Numbered from the stretch's first letter, positions 17,078 through 27,391 are shown. The stretch: DNA of 64,000 nt from Clostridium sp. CAG:510 (GCA_000434615.1 FR880815.1:49725-113724); one strand, 5' to 3'. Made by a program: numbers and translations. The notes: generated from the sequence alone by a model not told the origin.

Positions 17078-18442
17078 TTACCACACATCTGAAAAAGCTT
17101 TCCGTCCCGCTTTTTTCGTAATCACCGCAAACGCAATCACACAGATAACCACGGATAAAAGGGAACCTGTCGCCGTGGCAAGTCCCATGGGAAACAGCGT
17201 CGTCGGGAAAAGCTTGGAGGTCAGGTAAACGCCGGGCACTCTCACAAACATAATGGCAATGATATTGTGAAGGAACGACAGCCCGGATTTTCCGCAGGCG
17301 CAGAAATAACCGCTGAAGCTGAAATGAATTCCCGCAAACAAACAGTCCCATATGTAACCTCGTAGGTACTGACCGCCCAGCCGTATGACTTCCACACCGC
17401 CTGCTTCCTCTTTATCCGTAAACATCGCCACAATGGGCTCCGCCGAAAACTGTATCAGAACCGAAACGACAAGTCCAAATCCCGCCGCCAGCAAAATAGC
17501 GTAACGGAGAGTGAGTCTTGCCCTTTCCGGCTTGTCGGCGCCGATATTCTGGGCGCCCAGTGCGGAAACCGTGGAAAGCATGGAGGAAGGCACCAGAAAG
17601 ATAAAACTTATGAACTTTTCCACAATGCCGACCGCTGCCGCGTCGTTTAATCCACGGCGGTTTGCGATAATGGTGATAATAATAAATGCCACCTGAATCA
17701 GTCCGTCCTGTGCGGCAATGGGAACGCCGATTTTCAAAATCTTGCCGATTACCGCTTTTTCCGGCTTAAAGTCCTTCTTTTCCAAGGGAATGCTGTGACG
17801 TCTCCGGATGACAAAAAGGGAAATTGCCACACTGACCGCCTGGGAAACCGTGGTGCCGAGCGCCGCGCCCACAGGACCCAGATGCAGGGCCCCCATGAAT
17901 ACATAGTCCAGCGCAATGTTGGTCACGCAGGCAATCGCAATGAAATACATGGGACTTCTGCTGTCACCCATGCCGCGGAATATGGAACTGATAATGTTGT
18001 ATGCCGTTATAAAAGGTATGCCGATAAAGCAGACGGTCAGGTATGCCACCGTGCCTTCCACCGCCTCTGCAGGTGTGGACATAACGGAAACAATGGGACG
18101 CACCAGTAAAAGCAGCAGCACCGTCAGGGCAACAGACACGGAAACAAAAAGAACAACCGTATTTCCCACTGCCTGCGCCGCTTTTCTTCTGTCACCGGCA
18201 CCGATATTCTGTGCGATGCTTACCGTGGTGCCCATGGCAAGTCCCACTATCATAACCGTCAGCATATGCATGACCTGGGAACCGACAGAAACCGCCGTGG
18301 TGCTGGCTACGCCTTCAAACTGCCCGATGATGAACAAATCCGCCATTCCGTAAAGGGTCTGTAAAAAATAAGAGAGAAGATAGGGCAGGGAAAACAAAAC
18401 TAAATTTTTGAAAACACTGCCCGTCGTAAGATTTTTTTCCAT
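17078..18442 (-). CDS. MATE-family multidrug/cation efflux transporter
   Basis: A 454-residue inner-membrane protein with about 12 helices in two MatE repeats. LPYLLSYFLQTLYGMADLFI and VSIAQNIGAGDRRKA mark the first repeat; STVSALGAQNIGADKPERAR marks the second. It would export cationic drugs or metabolites with Na+ or H+. The ATG at 18442 is chosen because AGAAGG lies 9 bases upstream; a longer frame begins at 18532 without a ribosome site. It is co-directional with the TetR gene downstream, but that gene has its own promoter. Confidence 0.9.
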   Translation of the reverse strand: MEKNLTTGSVFKNLVLFSLPYLLSYFLQTLYGMADLFIIGQFEGVASTTAVSVGSQVMHMLTVMIVGLAMGTTVSIAQNIGAGDRRKAAQAVGNTVVLFVSVSVALTVLLLLLVRPIVSVMSTPAEAVEGTVAYLTVCFIGIPFITAYNIISSIFRGMGDSRSPMYFIAIACVTNIALDYVFMGALHLGPVGAALGTTVSQAVSVAISLFVIRRRHSIPLEKKDFKPEKAVIGKILKIGVPIAAQDGLIQVAFIIITIIANRRGLNDAAAVGIVEKFISFIFLVPSSMLSTVSALGAQNIGADKPERARLTLRYAILLAAGFGLVVSVLIQFSAEPIVAMFTDKEEAGGVEVIRLGGQYLRGYIWDCLFAGIHFSFSGYFCACGKSGLSFLHNIIAIMFVRVPGVYLTSKLFPTTLFPMGLATATGSLLSVVICVIAFAVITKKAGRKAFSDVW

Positions 18443-18584
18443 ATGTATCATCCTTCTGTAACCTGCAAACTTTTGGTAATCAATCTCCTTGCACAGATAC
18501 CAGATTTGCAAACATACCTCTGCTTTTTTCAATTTAACACAGACGGTATAAACTCCGCAACAGTTGTAGAGTCAAGAAATAAAC

Positions 18585-18613
18585 TTTACAAAAAACGAAA
18601 TATTATATATAAT
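18585..18613 (+). promoter_or_regulatory. Promoter of the acyl-CoA synthetase gene
   Basis: TTTACA (18585-18590), 17 bases, TATAAT (18608-18613), about 50 bp before the ATG. Confidence 0.8.
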
Positions 18614-18664
18614 TTACTTTAGTTGTTAAATGCGTTAAAGTATTAAATTTTAAGGAGAAGGGAA

Positions 18665-20299
18665 ATGCCAATCACAGATTTATTGGAACGCAACGCCAGG
18701 GAATATGCCAACGACATCTGCCTTGTGGAAATCAACCCCGAGGTCAAGGAAGTCCGCCGCGTCACCTGGAAGGAATACGAACTTATGGAGCCAAATCCCA
18801 CGACCCATTACAGACGTGAGATTACCTGGCATGTCATGAACGAAAAAGCAAACCGTTTTGCAAATTTGCTTTTGAGCAGAGGAATTAAAAAAGGAGATAA
18901 AGTCGGCATTCTGCTTATGAACTGCTTAGAGTGGCTGCCCATTTATTTCGGTATTTTAAAGACCGGCGCCCTCGCCGTGCCTTTGAACTTCCGCTACGCA
19001 CCCGATGAAATCGAGTACTGCGTAAATCTGGCAGATGTGGACATTTTAGTATTCGGTCCCGAATTTATCGGTCGTGTGGAAGAAATTGCAGACCGTATCA
19101 GTAAAAACCGCCTGCTTTTCTATGTAGGCGACAACTGCCCGACTTTTGCGGAGGACTACACCTCCATGACGGTAAACTGCTCTTCCCTGTCACCGAACAT
19201 TCCTCTGACGGACGAAGACGATGCCGCTATTTATTTTTCCTCCGGCACCACAGGTTTCCCGAAGGCAATTTTACATAACCACGAAAGTCTGATGCATGCT
19301 GCCCGCGTAGAGCAGAACCATCACGGTCAGACGAAGGACGATGTCTTTTTATGCATCCCTCCTCTTTACCATACCGGCGCCAAAATGCACTGGTTCGGCA
19401 GTCTTATTTCCGGCAGCAAGGCAGTTCTCTTAAAAGGTACCAAGCCCGAATATATTCTGGATGCGGTTTCCAGGGAACAGTGCACCATTGTCTGGCTTTT
19501 AGTTCCCTGGGCGCAGGATATTTTAGAGGCTCTCGACAGCGGCAGAATTAAACTCTCCGATTATAAATTAGACCAGTGGCGTCTGATGCACATCGGTGCA
19601 CAGCCCGTTCCGCCCAGTCTTATTAAAAAGTGGAAGGAATACTTCCCGAATCATAAATACGACACCAACTACGGTTTAAGCGAGTCCATCGGACCCGGCT
19701 GCGTACACTTGGGTGTGGATAATATTGATAAAGTCGGCGCTATCGGCAAAGCCGGCTACGGCTGGGAAGTGAAAATTGTGGACCCGGACGGCAACACCGT
19801 AAAACGGGGCGAGGTCGGCGAGCTCTGCGTAAAAGGTCCCGGCGTCATGACCTGCTACTACCACGATGAAAAGGCAACCGCCGAAGTCTTAAAGGACGGA
19901 TGGCTCTTTACCGGCGATATGGCACAGGAGGATGAGGACGGCTTTATCTTCCTGGTAGACCGTAAAAAGGATGTTATCATCAGCGGCGGCGAAAACTTAT
20001 ATCCCGTACAGATTGAAGATTTCATCCGCACCCACAGCGGTGTGCATGATGTGGCGGTTATCGGTCTGCCCGACAAGCGTCTCGGCGAAATTGCCTGCGC
20101 AATTATCGAGCCGAAAGAGGGCATTACTTTAACGGAAGATGACATCAATACCCTTTGTCAGGCTCTTCCCCGCTACAAGAGACCCCGCAAGATTATTTTT
20201 GCGGATATTCCCAGAAATCCTACCGGCAAGATTGAAAAGCCGAAGCTTCGGGAAAAATATGCGGGCGGCAGCGTAGTAGATGCGCAGAACCATGGTTAA
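18665..20299 (+). CDS. AMP-forming acyl-CoA synthetase/ligase
   Basis: A 544-residue class I adenylate-forming enzyme. The P-loop is YFSSGTTGFPKA near residue 192. NYGLSES lies near 340, GWLFTGDMAQEDEDGF near 412, and the hinge/C-domain DRKKDVIISGGENLYPVQIE near 435. The catalytic Lys is in PTGKIEK near the end. It activates a carboxylic acid as acyl-AMP and transfers it to CoA. The acid is not predictable; members of this subgroup act on medium-chain, aryl or carnitine-like acids. It has its own promoter and an AAGGAGAAGGG ribosome site. The HAD phosphatase follows after 64 bp. Confidence 0.88.
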   Translation: MPITDLLERNAREYANDICLVEINPEVKEVRRVTWKEYELMEPNPTTHYRREITWHVMNEKANRFANLLLSRGIKKGDKVGILLMNCLEWLPIYFGILKTGALAVPLNFRYAPDEIEYCVNLADVDILVFGPEFIGRVEEIADRISKNRLLFYVGDNCPTFAEDYTSMTVNCSSLSPNIPLTDEDDAAIYFSSGTTGFPKAILHNHESLMHAARVEQNHHGQTKDDVFLCIPPLYHTGAKMHWFGSLISGSKAVLLKGTKPEYILDAVSREQCTIVWLLVPWAQDILEALDSGRIKLSDYKLDQWRLMHIGAQPVPPSLIKKWKEYFPNHKYDTNYGLSESIGPGCVHLGVDNIDKVGAIGKAGYGWEVKIVDPDGNTVKRGEVGELCVKGPGVMTCYYHDEKATAEVLKDGWLFTGDMAQEDEDGFIFLVDRKKDVIISGGENLYPVQIEDFIRTHSGVHDVAVIGLPDKRLGEIACAIIEPKEGITLTEDDINTLCQALPRYKRPRKIIFADIPRNPTGKIEKPKLREKYAGGSVVDAQNHG

Positions 20300-20363
20300 A
20301 ACGAAGAAAACCGGCATAATAAAAAAAACTTGAAATTTCAGGCTGTAAAAGGAATGTATTAAA

Positions 20364-21173
20364 ATGAACAGAAAGATTCTGGTTCTGGATATTGACGGAA
20401 CACTGGTAAACGATAAGAAAGAAATCACACCCAAAACAAAGGAAAAGCTCATGGAAATGCAGAAAGCAGGCCATGTGCTCATGTTAGCCACCGGGAGACC
20501 CACTCCCGGTGCTGCTCGTTTTGTGAAGGAATTGAAGTTAGACGAATACGGCGGTTATCTTCTTTCCTACAACGGCGGACGCATTATGAACTGTAAGACC
20601 AAAGAGGTCATGTATCAGAAGGTGCTGCCGAAAGAGGTTATCCCGAAGCTGTATGCTTTCGCAAAAGCCCATAAATGCGGCATTATTACCTATGAAAAGG
20701 ATACGGTTATTTTAGGAAACGGCATCGACCAGTATATTGAATGGGAGGCAAAATTAAATCAGCTTCCGGTAAAGGAGGTTGACAATTTTGTAGACTATAT
20801 TACCTTTGATGTGAATAAATGTCTGATGACAGCTCCGCCGAAGGATGCCGAGGTTTACATTGCCATGCTTCAGGAAGAATTTAAGGATACGTTAAGCATT
20901 TACCGTTCCGAACCCTATTTCATTGAAGTAATGCCCAAAGATATTGACAAAGCGGCATCCATCGACCGGCTGCTGCCTATGATTGGCTTAAAAAGAGAAG
21001 AGTCCGTCTGCTGCGGAGACGGCTACAACGATATCAGCATGATTACCTACGGCGGTGTCGGTGTTGCCATGGCAAACGCCCGGGACGAGGTAAAGGAAGC
21101 TGCCGATTTTGTAACCGGCTCCAACGAAGAAGACGGTTTAGTTCAGGTGATTGACACCTTTATTCTTAAGTGA
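20364..21173 (+). CDS. HAD superfamily Cof-type phosphatase
   Basis: A 269-residue haloacid-dehalogenase-fold hydrolase. The nucleophile motif is LDIDGTLVND near residue 8, motif II is MLATGRP near 43, and the metal-binding motif IV is CCGDGYNDISMI near 217, with a type IIB (Cof) cap between. These enzymes dephosphorylate sugar phosphates, nucleotides or pyridoxal phosphate. The last 36 bp overlap the 3' end of pyrG on the other strand, so the two converging transcripts are complementary at their ends. Confidence 0.9.
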   Translation: MNRKILVLDIDGTLVNDKKEITPKTKEKLMEMQKAGHVLMLATGRPTPGAARFVKELKLDEYGGYLLSYNGGRIMNCKTKEVMYQKVLPKEVIPKLYAFAKAHKCGIITYEKDTVILGNGIDQYIEWEAKLNQLPVKEVDNFVDYITFDVNKCLMTAPPKDAEVYIAMLQEEFKDTLSIYRSEPYFIEVMPKDIDKAASIDRLLPMIGLKREESVCCGDGYNDISMITYGGVGVAMANARDEVKEAADFVTGSNEEDGLVQVIDTFILK

Positions 21174-22757
21174 TGCTTCTACAAATCCCTTAAACAGCGG
21201 ATGCGCTTTGTTGGGACGGCTCTTGAATTCCGGATGATACTGGACACCGACATAGAACGGAGAATCTGCAAGCTCTACGGTTTCTACCAGTCTTTCATCC
21301 GGTGAGGTTCCGCTTAAAATCAGACCGCACTCCGCTAATTTTTCTCTGTATTCATTGTTAAACTCATATCTGTGACGATGTCTTTCCCTTATTTCCGTTT
21401 TACCGTAACATTTTTCCATAGTGGTACCCGGCTTGATCACGCAGGGATAGCTGCCTAAACGAAGGGTGCCGCCCTTGTCGATTTCATCGCTCTGTCCCGG
21501 CATGAAGTCAATTACCTTGTGGGCACAGGTAAAGTCAAATTCACCGGAGTTGGCATCCTTAATGCCTGCCACATCCCTTGCAAAGGAAATCACCGCAATC
21601 TGCATACCAAGACAGATGCCGAAGTAAGGAATTTTCTTATCTCTTGCATATCTGGCTGCCAACAGCATGCCTTCAATACCTCTGTCACCAAAGCCACCCG
21701 GTACAATGATTCCGTCCACTTTGCTTAAAACTTCTTCGTAATTGTCTTCTTTCAAAGTTTCGGAGTCAATCCAGGAAATCTTCACATCCGCTTCGGTTTC
21801 GTAGCCGGCATGACGAAGCGCTTCGGCAACGGAAAGATAAGCGTCATGAAGCTGCACATATTTTCCCACAAGTCCGATGGTTACGGTATTTTTCAGTCCT
21901 TTAATTCTTTCAATCAGGTTTTCCCACTCTGTTAAATCCGGATTGGGAGCATCGATATGAAGCTCTCTGCAGACGATGGAGGAAAGGTTTGCCTTTTCCA
22001 GCATCAGCGGTGCTTCGTAAAGAATGGGAAGTGTCAGGTTTTCAATGACACAGTCCGGTTTTACATTGCAGAAGCCGGAAATTTTATGGAAAATGCTTTC
22101 ATCCGTAATGGGTTCATCCGTACGGAGTACAATAATGTCAGGAGAAATACCAAGTCCCTGCAGTTCCTTTACGGAGTGCTGGGTGGGTTTGGATTTGTGT
22201 TCACCGGATGCCTTCAGATAAGGAACCAGGGTCACATGAACATAAAGGGAGTTTTCACTGCCCACTTCATGTCCTACCTGACGGATAGCTTCGATAAAAG
22301 GCTGGCTTTCTATATCACCGATGGTTCCGCCGATTTCCGTAATGACAATATCCGCATCCGTTTTTTTACCTACATTATAAATGAAACGCTTGATTTCATC
22401 GGTAATGTGCGGAATGGTCTGTACCGTGCTGCCTAAATATTCGCCTCTTCTTTCCTTGCCGATAACATTGGAATATACTTTACCGGTAGTCAGGTTTGAA
22501 TATTTATTTAAGTCCTCATCGATAAATCTTTCGTAATGCCCGAGGTCAAGATCGGTTTCCGCACCGTCCTCGGTTACATATACTTCCCCATGCTGATAAG
22601 GGCTCATGGTACCCGGATCCACATTGATATAAGGATCAAGCTTCTGAGAAGCCACCTTAAGTCCTCTTGCTTTTAACAAACGGCCAAGAGATGCCGCCGT
22701 GATTCCTTTTCCCAGACCGGAAACAACACCACCTGTTACAAAAATATACTTTGCCAT
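21138..22757 (-). CDS. pyrG: CTP synthase (glutamine hydrolysing)
   Basis: A 539-residue enzyme converting UTP, ATP and glutamine to CTP. The synthetase domain opens with YIFVTGGVVSGLGKGI, with the metal and substrate loop YINVDPGTMSPYQHGEVYV near residue 50. The amidotransferase domain has the Cys nucleophile in GICLGMQ near 385 and the His-Glu pair in VQYHPEF near 510. The ATG at 22757 is set by GGAGGAATTTTGT just upstream; a longer frame at 22772 overlaps the ribosome site. Its 3' end overlaps the HAD gene by 36 bp with no terminator visible between them. Confidence 0.97.
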   Translation of the reverse strand: MAKYIFVTGGVVSGLGKGITAASLGRLLKARGLKVASQKLDPYINVDPGTMSPYQHGEVYVTEDGAETDLDLGHYERFIDEDLNKYSNLTTGKVYSNVIGKERRGEYLGSTVQTIPHITDEIKRFIYNVGKKTDADIVITEIGGTIGDIESQPFIEAIRQVGHEVGSENSLYVHVTLVPYLKASGEHKSKPTQHSVKELQGLGISPDIIVLRTDEPITDESIFHKISGFCNVKPDCVIENLTLPILYEAPLMLEKANLSSIVCRELHIDAPNPDLTEWENLIERIKGLKNTVTIGLVGKYVQLHDAYLSVAEALRHAGYETEADVKISWIDSETLKEDNYEEVLSKVDGIIVPGGFGDRGIEGMLLAARYARDKKIPYFGICLGMQIAVISFARDVAGIKDANSGEFDFTCAHKVIDFMPGQSDEIDKGGTLRLGSYPCVIKPGTTMEKCYGKTEIRERHRHRYEFNNEYREKLAECGLILSGTSPDERLVETVELADSPFYVGVQYHPEFKSRPNKAHPLFKGFVEASLKNKGVNHLN

Positions 22758-22806
22758 ACAAAATTCCTCCAAACTGTTTTACTATTGTTTACATTTGCTA
22801 TATAAA

Positions 22807-22842
22807 AAAGGTGTCTTTGAGCCTATACTCAAAGACACCTTT
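22807..22842 (-). terminator. Strong rho-independent terminator
   Basis: AAAGGTGTCTTTGAG pairs perfectly with CTCAAAGACACCTTT across a six-base loop, and TTTTTTAT follows on the minus strand. It ends the ECF S-component transcript and separates it from pyrG. Confidence 0.92.
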
Positions 22843-22864
22843 GTCTTTCATTATGCTTTATAAA

Positions 22865-23437
22865 TTATAATAAGGTTTTCTTGCCGATGTTGATAATTCG
22901 TACAATCACAACACTAAGTAATACATTCACAGCCATTTCTACCAGGAAATTTAATCCTACAAGACCAAAAATCATATATGCACCTGCATTTTCAAATTCG
23001 GCTGCAGCAGCCCATCCTTTAATGGTTTCGTAAAAAAACAGACGACAACCCAGTAAAAAAATACCGGTATTTACAATGGGTGCGGAAATTGCTGCAACAA
23101 GTACTGCTACATACTCATTTACCTTCTTAAGCACACTGTAGATCAGTCCTGCCACAAGACCGGCCATAATACCCTTCAACAAACAGGTTACAATGGTACC
23201 AGGAACGCTGACTGCAAGAAATGCTCCTGCATCGGTAAAAAGTACAATCGCACCGAAGATAAATCCAAGCCATGCTCCTGCAATCCATCCATAAAGTGCC
23301 GCTCCTACTACAATGGGAATCAATACAAAGGTAACACTAAAGGGACCGAATTTGATTCCGACTGCAAGGCTTTGCAGTACAACCACAATTGCTGTAAGAA
23401 GTCCAATTCCTACAATTTTTTTTGTTTTGCTGTTCAT
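22865..23437 (-). CDS. ECF transporter S component (vitamin uptake)
   Basis: A 190-residue membrane protein with about six helices. The pattern GPFSVTFVLIPIVVGAALYGWIAGAWLGFIFG near residues 30-62 is characteristic of energy-coupling-factor S components, which bind a vitamin or related micronutrient and dock on a shared EcfT/EcfA module. The substrate cannot be assigned from this sequence, and no riboswitch is visible in its 5' region. It has its own terminator. Confidence 0.8.
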   Translation of the reverse strand: MNSKTKKIVGIGLLTAIVVVLQSLAVGIKFGPFSVTFVLIPIVVGAALYGWIAGAWLGFIFGAIVLFTDAGAFLAVSVPGTIVTCLLKGIMAGLVAGLIYSVLKKVNEYVAVLVAAISAPIVNTGIFLLGCRLFFYETIKGWAAAAEFENAGAYMIFGLVGLNFLVEMAVNVLLSVVIVRIINIGKKTLL

Positions 23438-23558
23438 ATTTAGTTTTCCTCCTTGTTATCATTCTTCCTCATGGAAGATACAATACAATACCGAAATATA
23501 TTACCATTCCCGGTTTCTTTTTGCAAGGAGAATATTTTAGAAAATAACACAGAAAATT

Positions 23559-24722
23559 TTACATCTGTGATCCGGACGCATCCTCATTCTGCTGATACAG
23601 AGCTAAAAACTGATTCATATCCGATTTATATAAAAAAGCAAGCTCATCGGAGTATCCCAGAATAATGCCGGGAAATCTTTCATGTACCAGATCAAGCAGT
23701 CTCATGGCATCATCCTTATTTTTTACAAGCACACTGTTGATTTCCTTGTTTTTACTGCGGAATGTTACGGAATACGTGGTGGAAACCGTAATGAAATACT
23801 GTTTATTCTTGGTTACCTGCATGTAAGCCCATATACAATCCTGCAGACTGACAATCTTCGGAACCATGGAACCGCTGTCGATAATGTAGGTTCTTCCTAC
23901 CTTCAAATCCTTGTTGAAATCAACACCGGAATCAAATTCGGCACAGACTCTTTCCAATTCCGCAGAGCCTTTTCTTGCTAGAGCTTTTTTCATGCTCTTT
24001 AAGTAACCGCCGTTTGCCACATATACCATCAGAATAATCATCATAATTACAAGAAGCAGACCTAAGAAGGCAAAAATGCATACGGAAATCGTCCCGCCGT
24101 GCTGCATGCCGTCTACTTTTATGTAATAAGGATGGCACAATTCCCTGATTTCATCATCGGAATAGCCGTAATCCTCAAACATATCCTTGTAGTAATAAAG
24201 CATGGTGTCGTCCATGGGAAGCACCTGGCCTTTTACGGTAAGATATTTGTCCAGAGTGGAGAAAAGCTCCTCGTTGGTCATGCTGTAATCATTGTACCAC
24301 TCGTCATATTTTTCACTGAAATTACTTATGTTGTCTTCGATGACTTCCAGGTCGTCATAATATCTGGAACCGAAGTAAATACCCATGAATTCCATGGTAT
24401 CGCCGGACTTAAAGTAACTTCTGATATCCGGAATGGTAATGGCATAAACCATGCCGGAGCTGTGGGAAGATATTTTTCTGCCGTTCTGGGTCTGCGTGGA
24501 AGTTTCCTCTGCAAAGCAGCCGTAGTTAAAATCGTAGTCAATGACCACATACGGCTTTTTTTCCAGATCATCCGCGGTGAGGTCCTTAAAATCCATGGGA
24601 CCTTTCAGAACCTTCAGACAGTCCGGTCCGAAAATAACCAGCAGTACAATGCCGGCAATCAGACCTATGCCCGTCAGCCATAAAGATTTTCTAAACGATT
24701 TTTTTCTCAAATATTCTAACAT
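23559..24722 (-). CDS. Two-helix membrane protein with large extracellular domain, unknown function
   Basis: A 387-residue protein. One helix lies near residues 16-34 and another near 208-234. The roughly 170 residues between them, acidic and Tyr-rich (YDDLEVIEDNISNFSEKYDEW), should be outside the cell. The C-terminal 150 residues are cytoplasmic and include MVPKIVSLQDCIWAYMQV and STTYSVTFRSKNKEIN, which resemble the cytoplasmic part of DUF6709-type Clostridial membrane proteins; that name is tentative. The ATG at 24722 is preferred over the GTG before it because GGGAGAGA is better spaced. It lies 56 bp downstream of gyrA and may be read from the gyrase transcript. Confidence 0.7.
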   Translation of the reverse strand: MLEYLRKKSFRKSLWLTGIGLIAGIVLLVIFGPDCLKVLKGPMDFKDLTADDLEKKPYVVIDYDFNYGCFAEETSTQTQNGRKISSHSSGMVYAITIPDIRSYFKSGDTMEFMGIYFGSRYYDDLEVIEDNISNFSEKYDEWYNDYSMTNEELFSTLDKYLTVKGQVLPMDDTMLYYYKDMFEDYGYSDDEIRELCHPYYIKVDGMQHGGTISVCIFAFLGLLLVIMMIILMVYVANGGYLKSMKKALARKGSAELERVCAEFDSGVDFNKDLKVGRTYIIDSGSMVPKIVSLQDCIWAYMQVTKNKQYFITVSTTYSVTFRSKNKEINSVLVKNKDDAMRLLDLVHERFPGIILGYSDELAFLYKSDMNQFLALYQQNEDASGSQM

Positions 24723-24778
24723 CACTCTCTCCCTTTACCCTCTGTGATTTTGTAATGATTATCGAAAGTTTTCAATTC

Positions 24779-27391
24779 TTATTTTTCATCATCTTCAATG
24801 GAATCTTTTTCGTCGCCCTTGTAAATTTTATCCTCTTCAGAATCTTCTTCTTCATAGAATTCCGTTTCTTCGGAGGCTTCAATGGCATCCTCAATGTTTT
24901 CAAACTCTTTGTCGTCGCTTACGATTTTCTCCCGCACTTTCGCAATCTGTGCAACCTTCACGCCGTCTTTTAAGTTTATTAGCTTCACACCGGAGGTTAT
25001 ACGTCCCAAAGTGGAAATTTCCTGTACACGAAGCTGGATGATGATGCCCTCCGTGGTAATCATCATAATTTCGTTGTCGTCGTTTACTGCCTTTACGCCC
25101 ACCACTTCGCCTGTCTTATCGGTAATCTTATAGCACTTTACACCCTTGCCGCCGCGCTTCTGTACGGTAAACTCATCCATGGGCGTACGTTTGCCGAGAC
25201 CGTTTTCGGAAGCAATGAGTAAAGAGTCGCCCTGGGATGCCAGCTGCATGCCTACGATGCAATCGCCGTCGGAAAGGTTCATACCGATAACACCCATGGA
25301 GGTACGACCGGTAGCCCTGACATCGGTTTCTAAGAAACGGATGCACATACCGAACTTGGTAACTAAGAAGATTTCACTGTCCTTATCGGTTACCTTCACT
25401 TCAATCAGTTCATCGTCTTCCCTTAAATTGATAGCAGCCAGACCGTTCTTGCGGACATTACTGTATTCCATAAGAGGAGTCTTCTTGGCAATACCCTTTT
25501 TGGTAATCATAAAGAGGTTCTTGTTGTCGTCATAGTTGCTGATGGGAATCATGGCGGTAATCTTTTCACCCGGATTTAAATTCAGCAGATTGATAATGGC
25601 AACACCTCTTGCGGTTCTGCCCGCTTCGGGGATTTCATAAGCCTTTAAGCGGTAAACCCTGCCCTGATTGGTAAAGAAATTCAGGTAGTGGTGGGTAGTC
25701 GTCATGAGAAGGTCTTCAATGTAATCCTCATCAATGGTCTGCATACCCTTAATTCCTTTGCCTCCTCTGTTCTGGGCTTTGAAATTGTCCACGGTCATAC
25801 GCTTGATATAGCCTAATTTTGTCATGGCAATGACTGTATTTCCTCTGGGAACCAGATCCTCCATGGAAATATCTAATTCGTCATAACCGATTTTACTTCT
25901 TCTGTCATCGCCGTACTTATCGGCAATGGCGGTAATTTCTGTTTTAATAACGCCAAGCAGGATATTTTCATCTCCTAAAATAGCCTTTAATTCGGCAATT
26001 CTCTTTACTAAATCCGCATGCTCGTTCTCTAACTTTTCTCTTTCCAGACCTGTCAGAGCACGCAGACGCATATCGACGATTGCCTGTGCCTGTGCGTCGC
26101 TTAATTCAAAGCGCTCCATCAATCTTTCCTTGGCAACTTGCGCATTGGCGCTGCTGCGGATAATGGAAATCACTTCATCAATATAATCAAGGGCTTTTAA
26201 AAGACCCTGTAAAATATGGTCTCTTTCTTCTGCCTTGTTCAAATCGTATTTAGTTCTTCTGGTAACAACATCTTCCTGATGCTTTAAGTAATTTTTCAGG
26301 ATGTCCAGAAGGTTCATAACCTTTGGCTCATTATTCACAAGCGCCAGCATAATGACACCGAAGGTATCCTGTAACTGGGTGTGCTTGTAGAGAAGGTTTA
26401 AGATTACGTTGGCATTGACATCTCTTCGCAGCTCAATCACTACTCTGACACCCTCACGGTTGGACTCGTCGCGAAGGTCGGTAATGCCGTCGATTTTCTT
26501 TAATTTTACAAGCTCGGCAATCTTCTGGATGAGGTTTGCCTTGTTTACCATGTAAGGAAGCTCGGTTACGATAATCTGGGACTTGCCGTTGGGCAGGGTT
26601 TCAATATTGGTAACCGCACGCACTCTTACCTTGCCTCGGCCGGTACGGTAAGCTTCTTCGCTGCCTCTGGTACCCAAAATCAGACCGCCGGTGGGAAAAT
26701 CCGGTGCTTTTACAATATCCAGCACTTCTTCGATTTCAGTATCTCTGCCTTCTTCCACCCTGTTGTCGATAATTTTTACAACAGCCTTTACCACCTCACG
26801 AAGGTTGTGGGGAGGAATATTGGTAGCCATACCTACGGCAATACCTGTGGTGCCGTTTACTAAAAGATTAGGAAAACGGCTTGGAAGAACAACCGGTTCT
26901 TTTTCTGTTTCATCGAAGTTCGGGATGAAATCAACGGTATCTTTGTTTATATCCGCAAGCAATTCCATGGAAATTTTGGAAAGGCGGGCCTCTGTGTAAC
27001 GCATTGCCGCCGCGCCGTCACCATCCATGGAACCGAAGTTGCCGTGACCGTCTACAAGAGGATAACGGAAGTTCCAGTCCTGCGCCATGTTTACCAATGC
27101 ACCGTAAATGGAGCTGTCACCGTGGGGATGATATTTACCCATGGTATCGCCGACGATACGGGCACTCTTACGGTGAGGCTTGTCGGGACCGTTGTTAAGT
27201 TCAATCATGGAATAAAGCACTCTTCTCTGTACGGGCTTTAATCCGTCTCTTACATCGGGAAGGGCTCTTGCCGCAATAACACTCATGGCATAATCAATAT
27301 AACAGGTTTCCATCGTTTTCTTAAGATCCACTACATGAACCTTGTCAAACTGGTTTCCTTCCTGAATCTGGTCAAAAATATTGTCTTGCAT
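24779..27391 (-). CDS. gyrA: DNA gyrase subunit A
   Basis: An 870-residue type II topoisomerase subunit that cuts and rejoins DNA. The active-site Tyr lies in AAMRYTEARLS near residue 125. The quinolone region reads HPHGDSSIYGALV, with Ser at the position equivalent to E. coli Ser83. The C-terminal beta-pinwheel contains AQNRGGKG (a GyrA-box-like motif) and QKRGGKG. It ends in a long acidic tail of about 50 residues. The ATG at 27391 follows GAGAGGG; the frame from 27403 overlaps that site. It follows gyrB by 50 bp. Confidence 0.97.
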   Translation of the reverse strand: MQDNIFDQIQEGNQFDKVHVVDLKKTMETCYIDYAMSVIAARALPDVRDGLKPVQRRVLYSMIELNNGPDKPHRKSARIVGDTMGKYHPHGDSSIYGALVNMAQDWNFRYPLVDGHGNFGSMDGDGAAAMRYTEARLSKISMELLADINKDTVDFIPNFDETEKEPVVLPSRFPNLLVNGTTGIAVGMATNIPPHNLREVVKAVVKIIDNRVEEGRDTEIEEVLDIVKAPDFPTGGLILGTRGSEEAYRTGRGKVRVRAVTNIETLPNGKSQIIVTELPYMVNKANLIQKIAELVKLKKIDGITDLRDESNREGVRVVIELRRDVNANVILNLLYKHTQLQDTFGVIMLALVNNEPKVMNLLDILKNYLKHQEDVVTRRTKYDLNKAEERDHILQGLLKALDYIDEVISIIRSSANAQVAKERLMERFELSDAQAQAIVDMRLRALTGLEREKLENEHADLVKRIAELKAILGDENILLGVIKTEITAIADKYGDDRRSKIGYDELDISMEDLVPRGNTVIAMTKLGYIKRMTVDNFKAQNRGGKGIKGMQTIDEDYIEDLLMTTTHHYLNFFTNQGRVYRLKAYEIPEAGRTARGVAIINLLNLNPGEKITAMIPISNYDDNKNLFMITKKGIAKKTPLMEYSNVRKNGLAAINLREDDELIEVKVTDKDSEIFLVTKFGMCIRFLETDVRATGRTSMGVIGMNLSDGDCIVGMQLASQGDSLLIASENGLGKRTPMDEFTVQKRGGKGVKCYKITDKTGEVVGVKAVNDDNEIMMITTEGIIIQLRVQEISTLGRITSGVKLINLKDGVKVAQIAKVREKIVSDDKEFENIEDAIEASEETEFYEEEDSEEDKIYKGDEKDSIEDDEK

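Noticed and set aside
21957..22436. 159-codon plus-strand frame inside pyrG
   Set aside because: Antisense shadow of a conserved gene, with no ribosome site and no recognisable domain.
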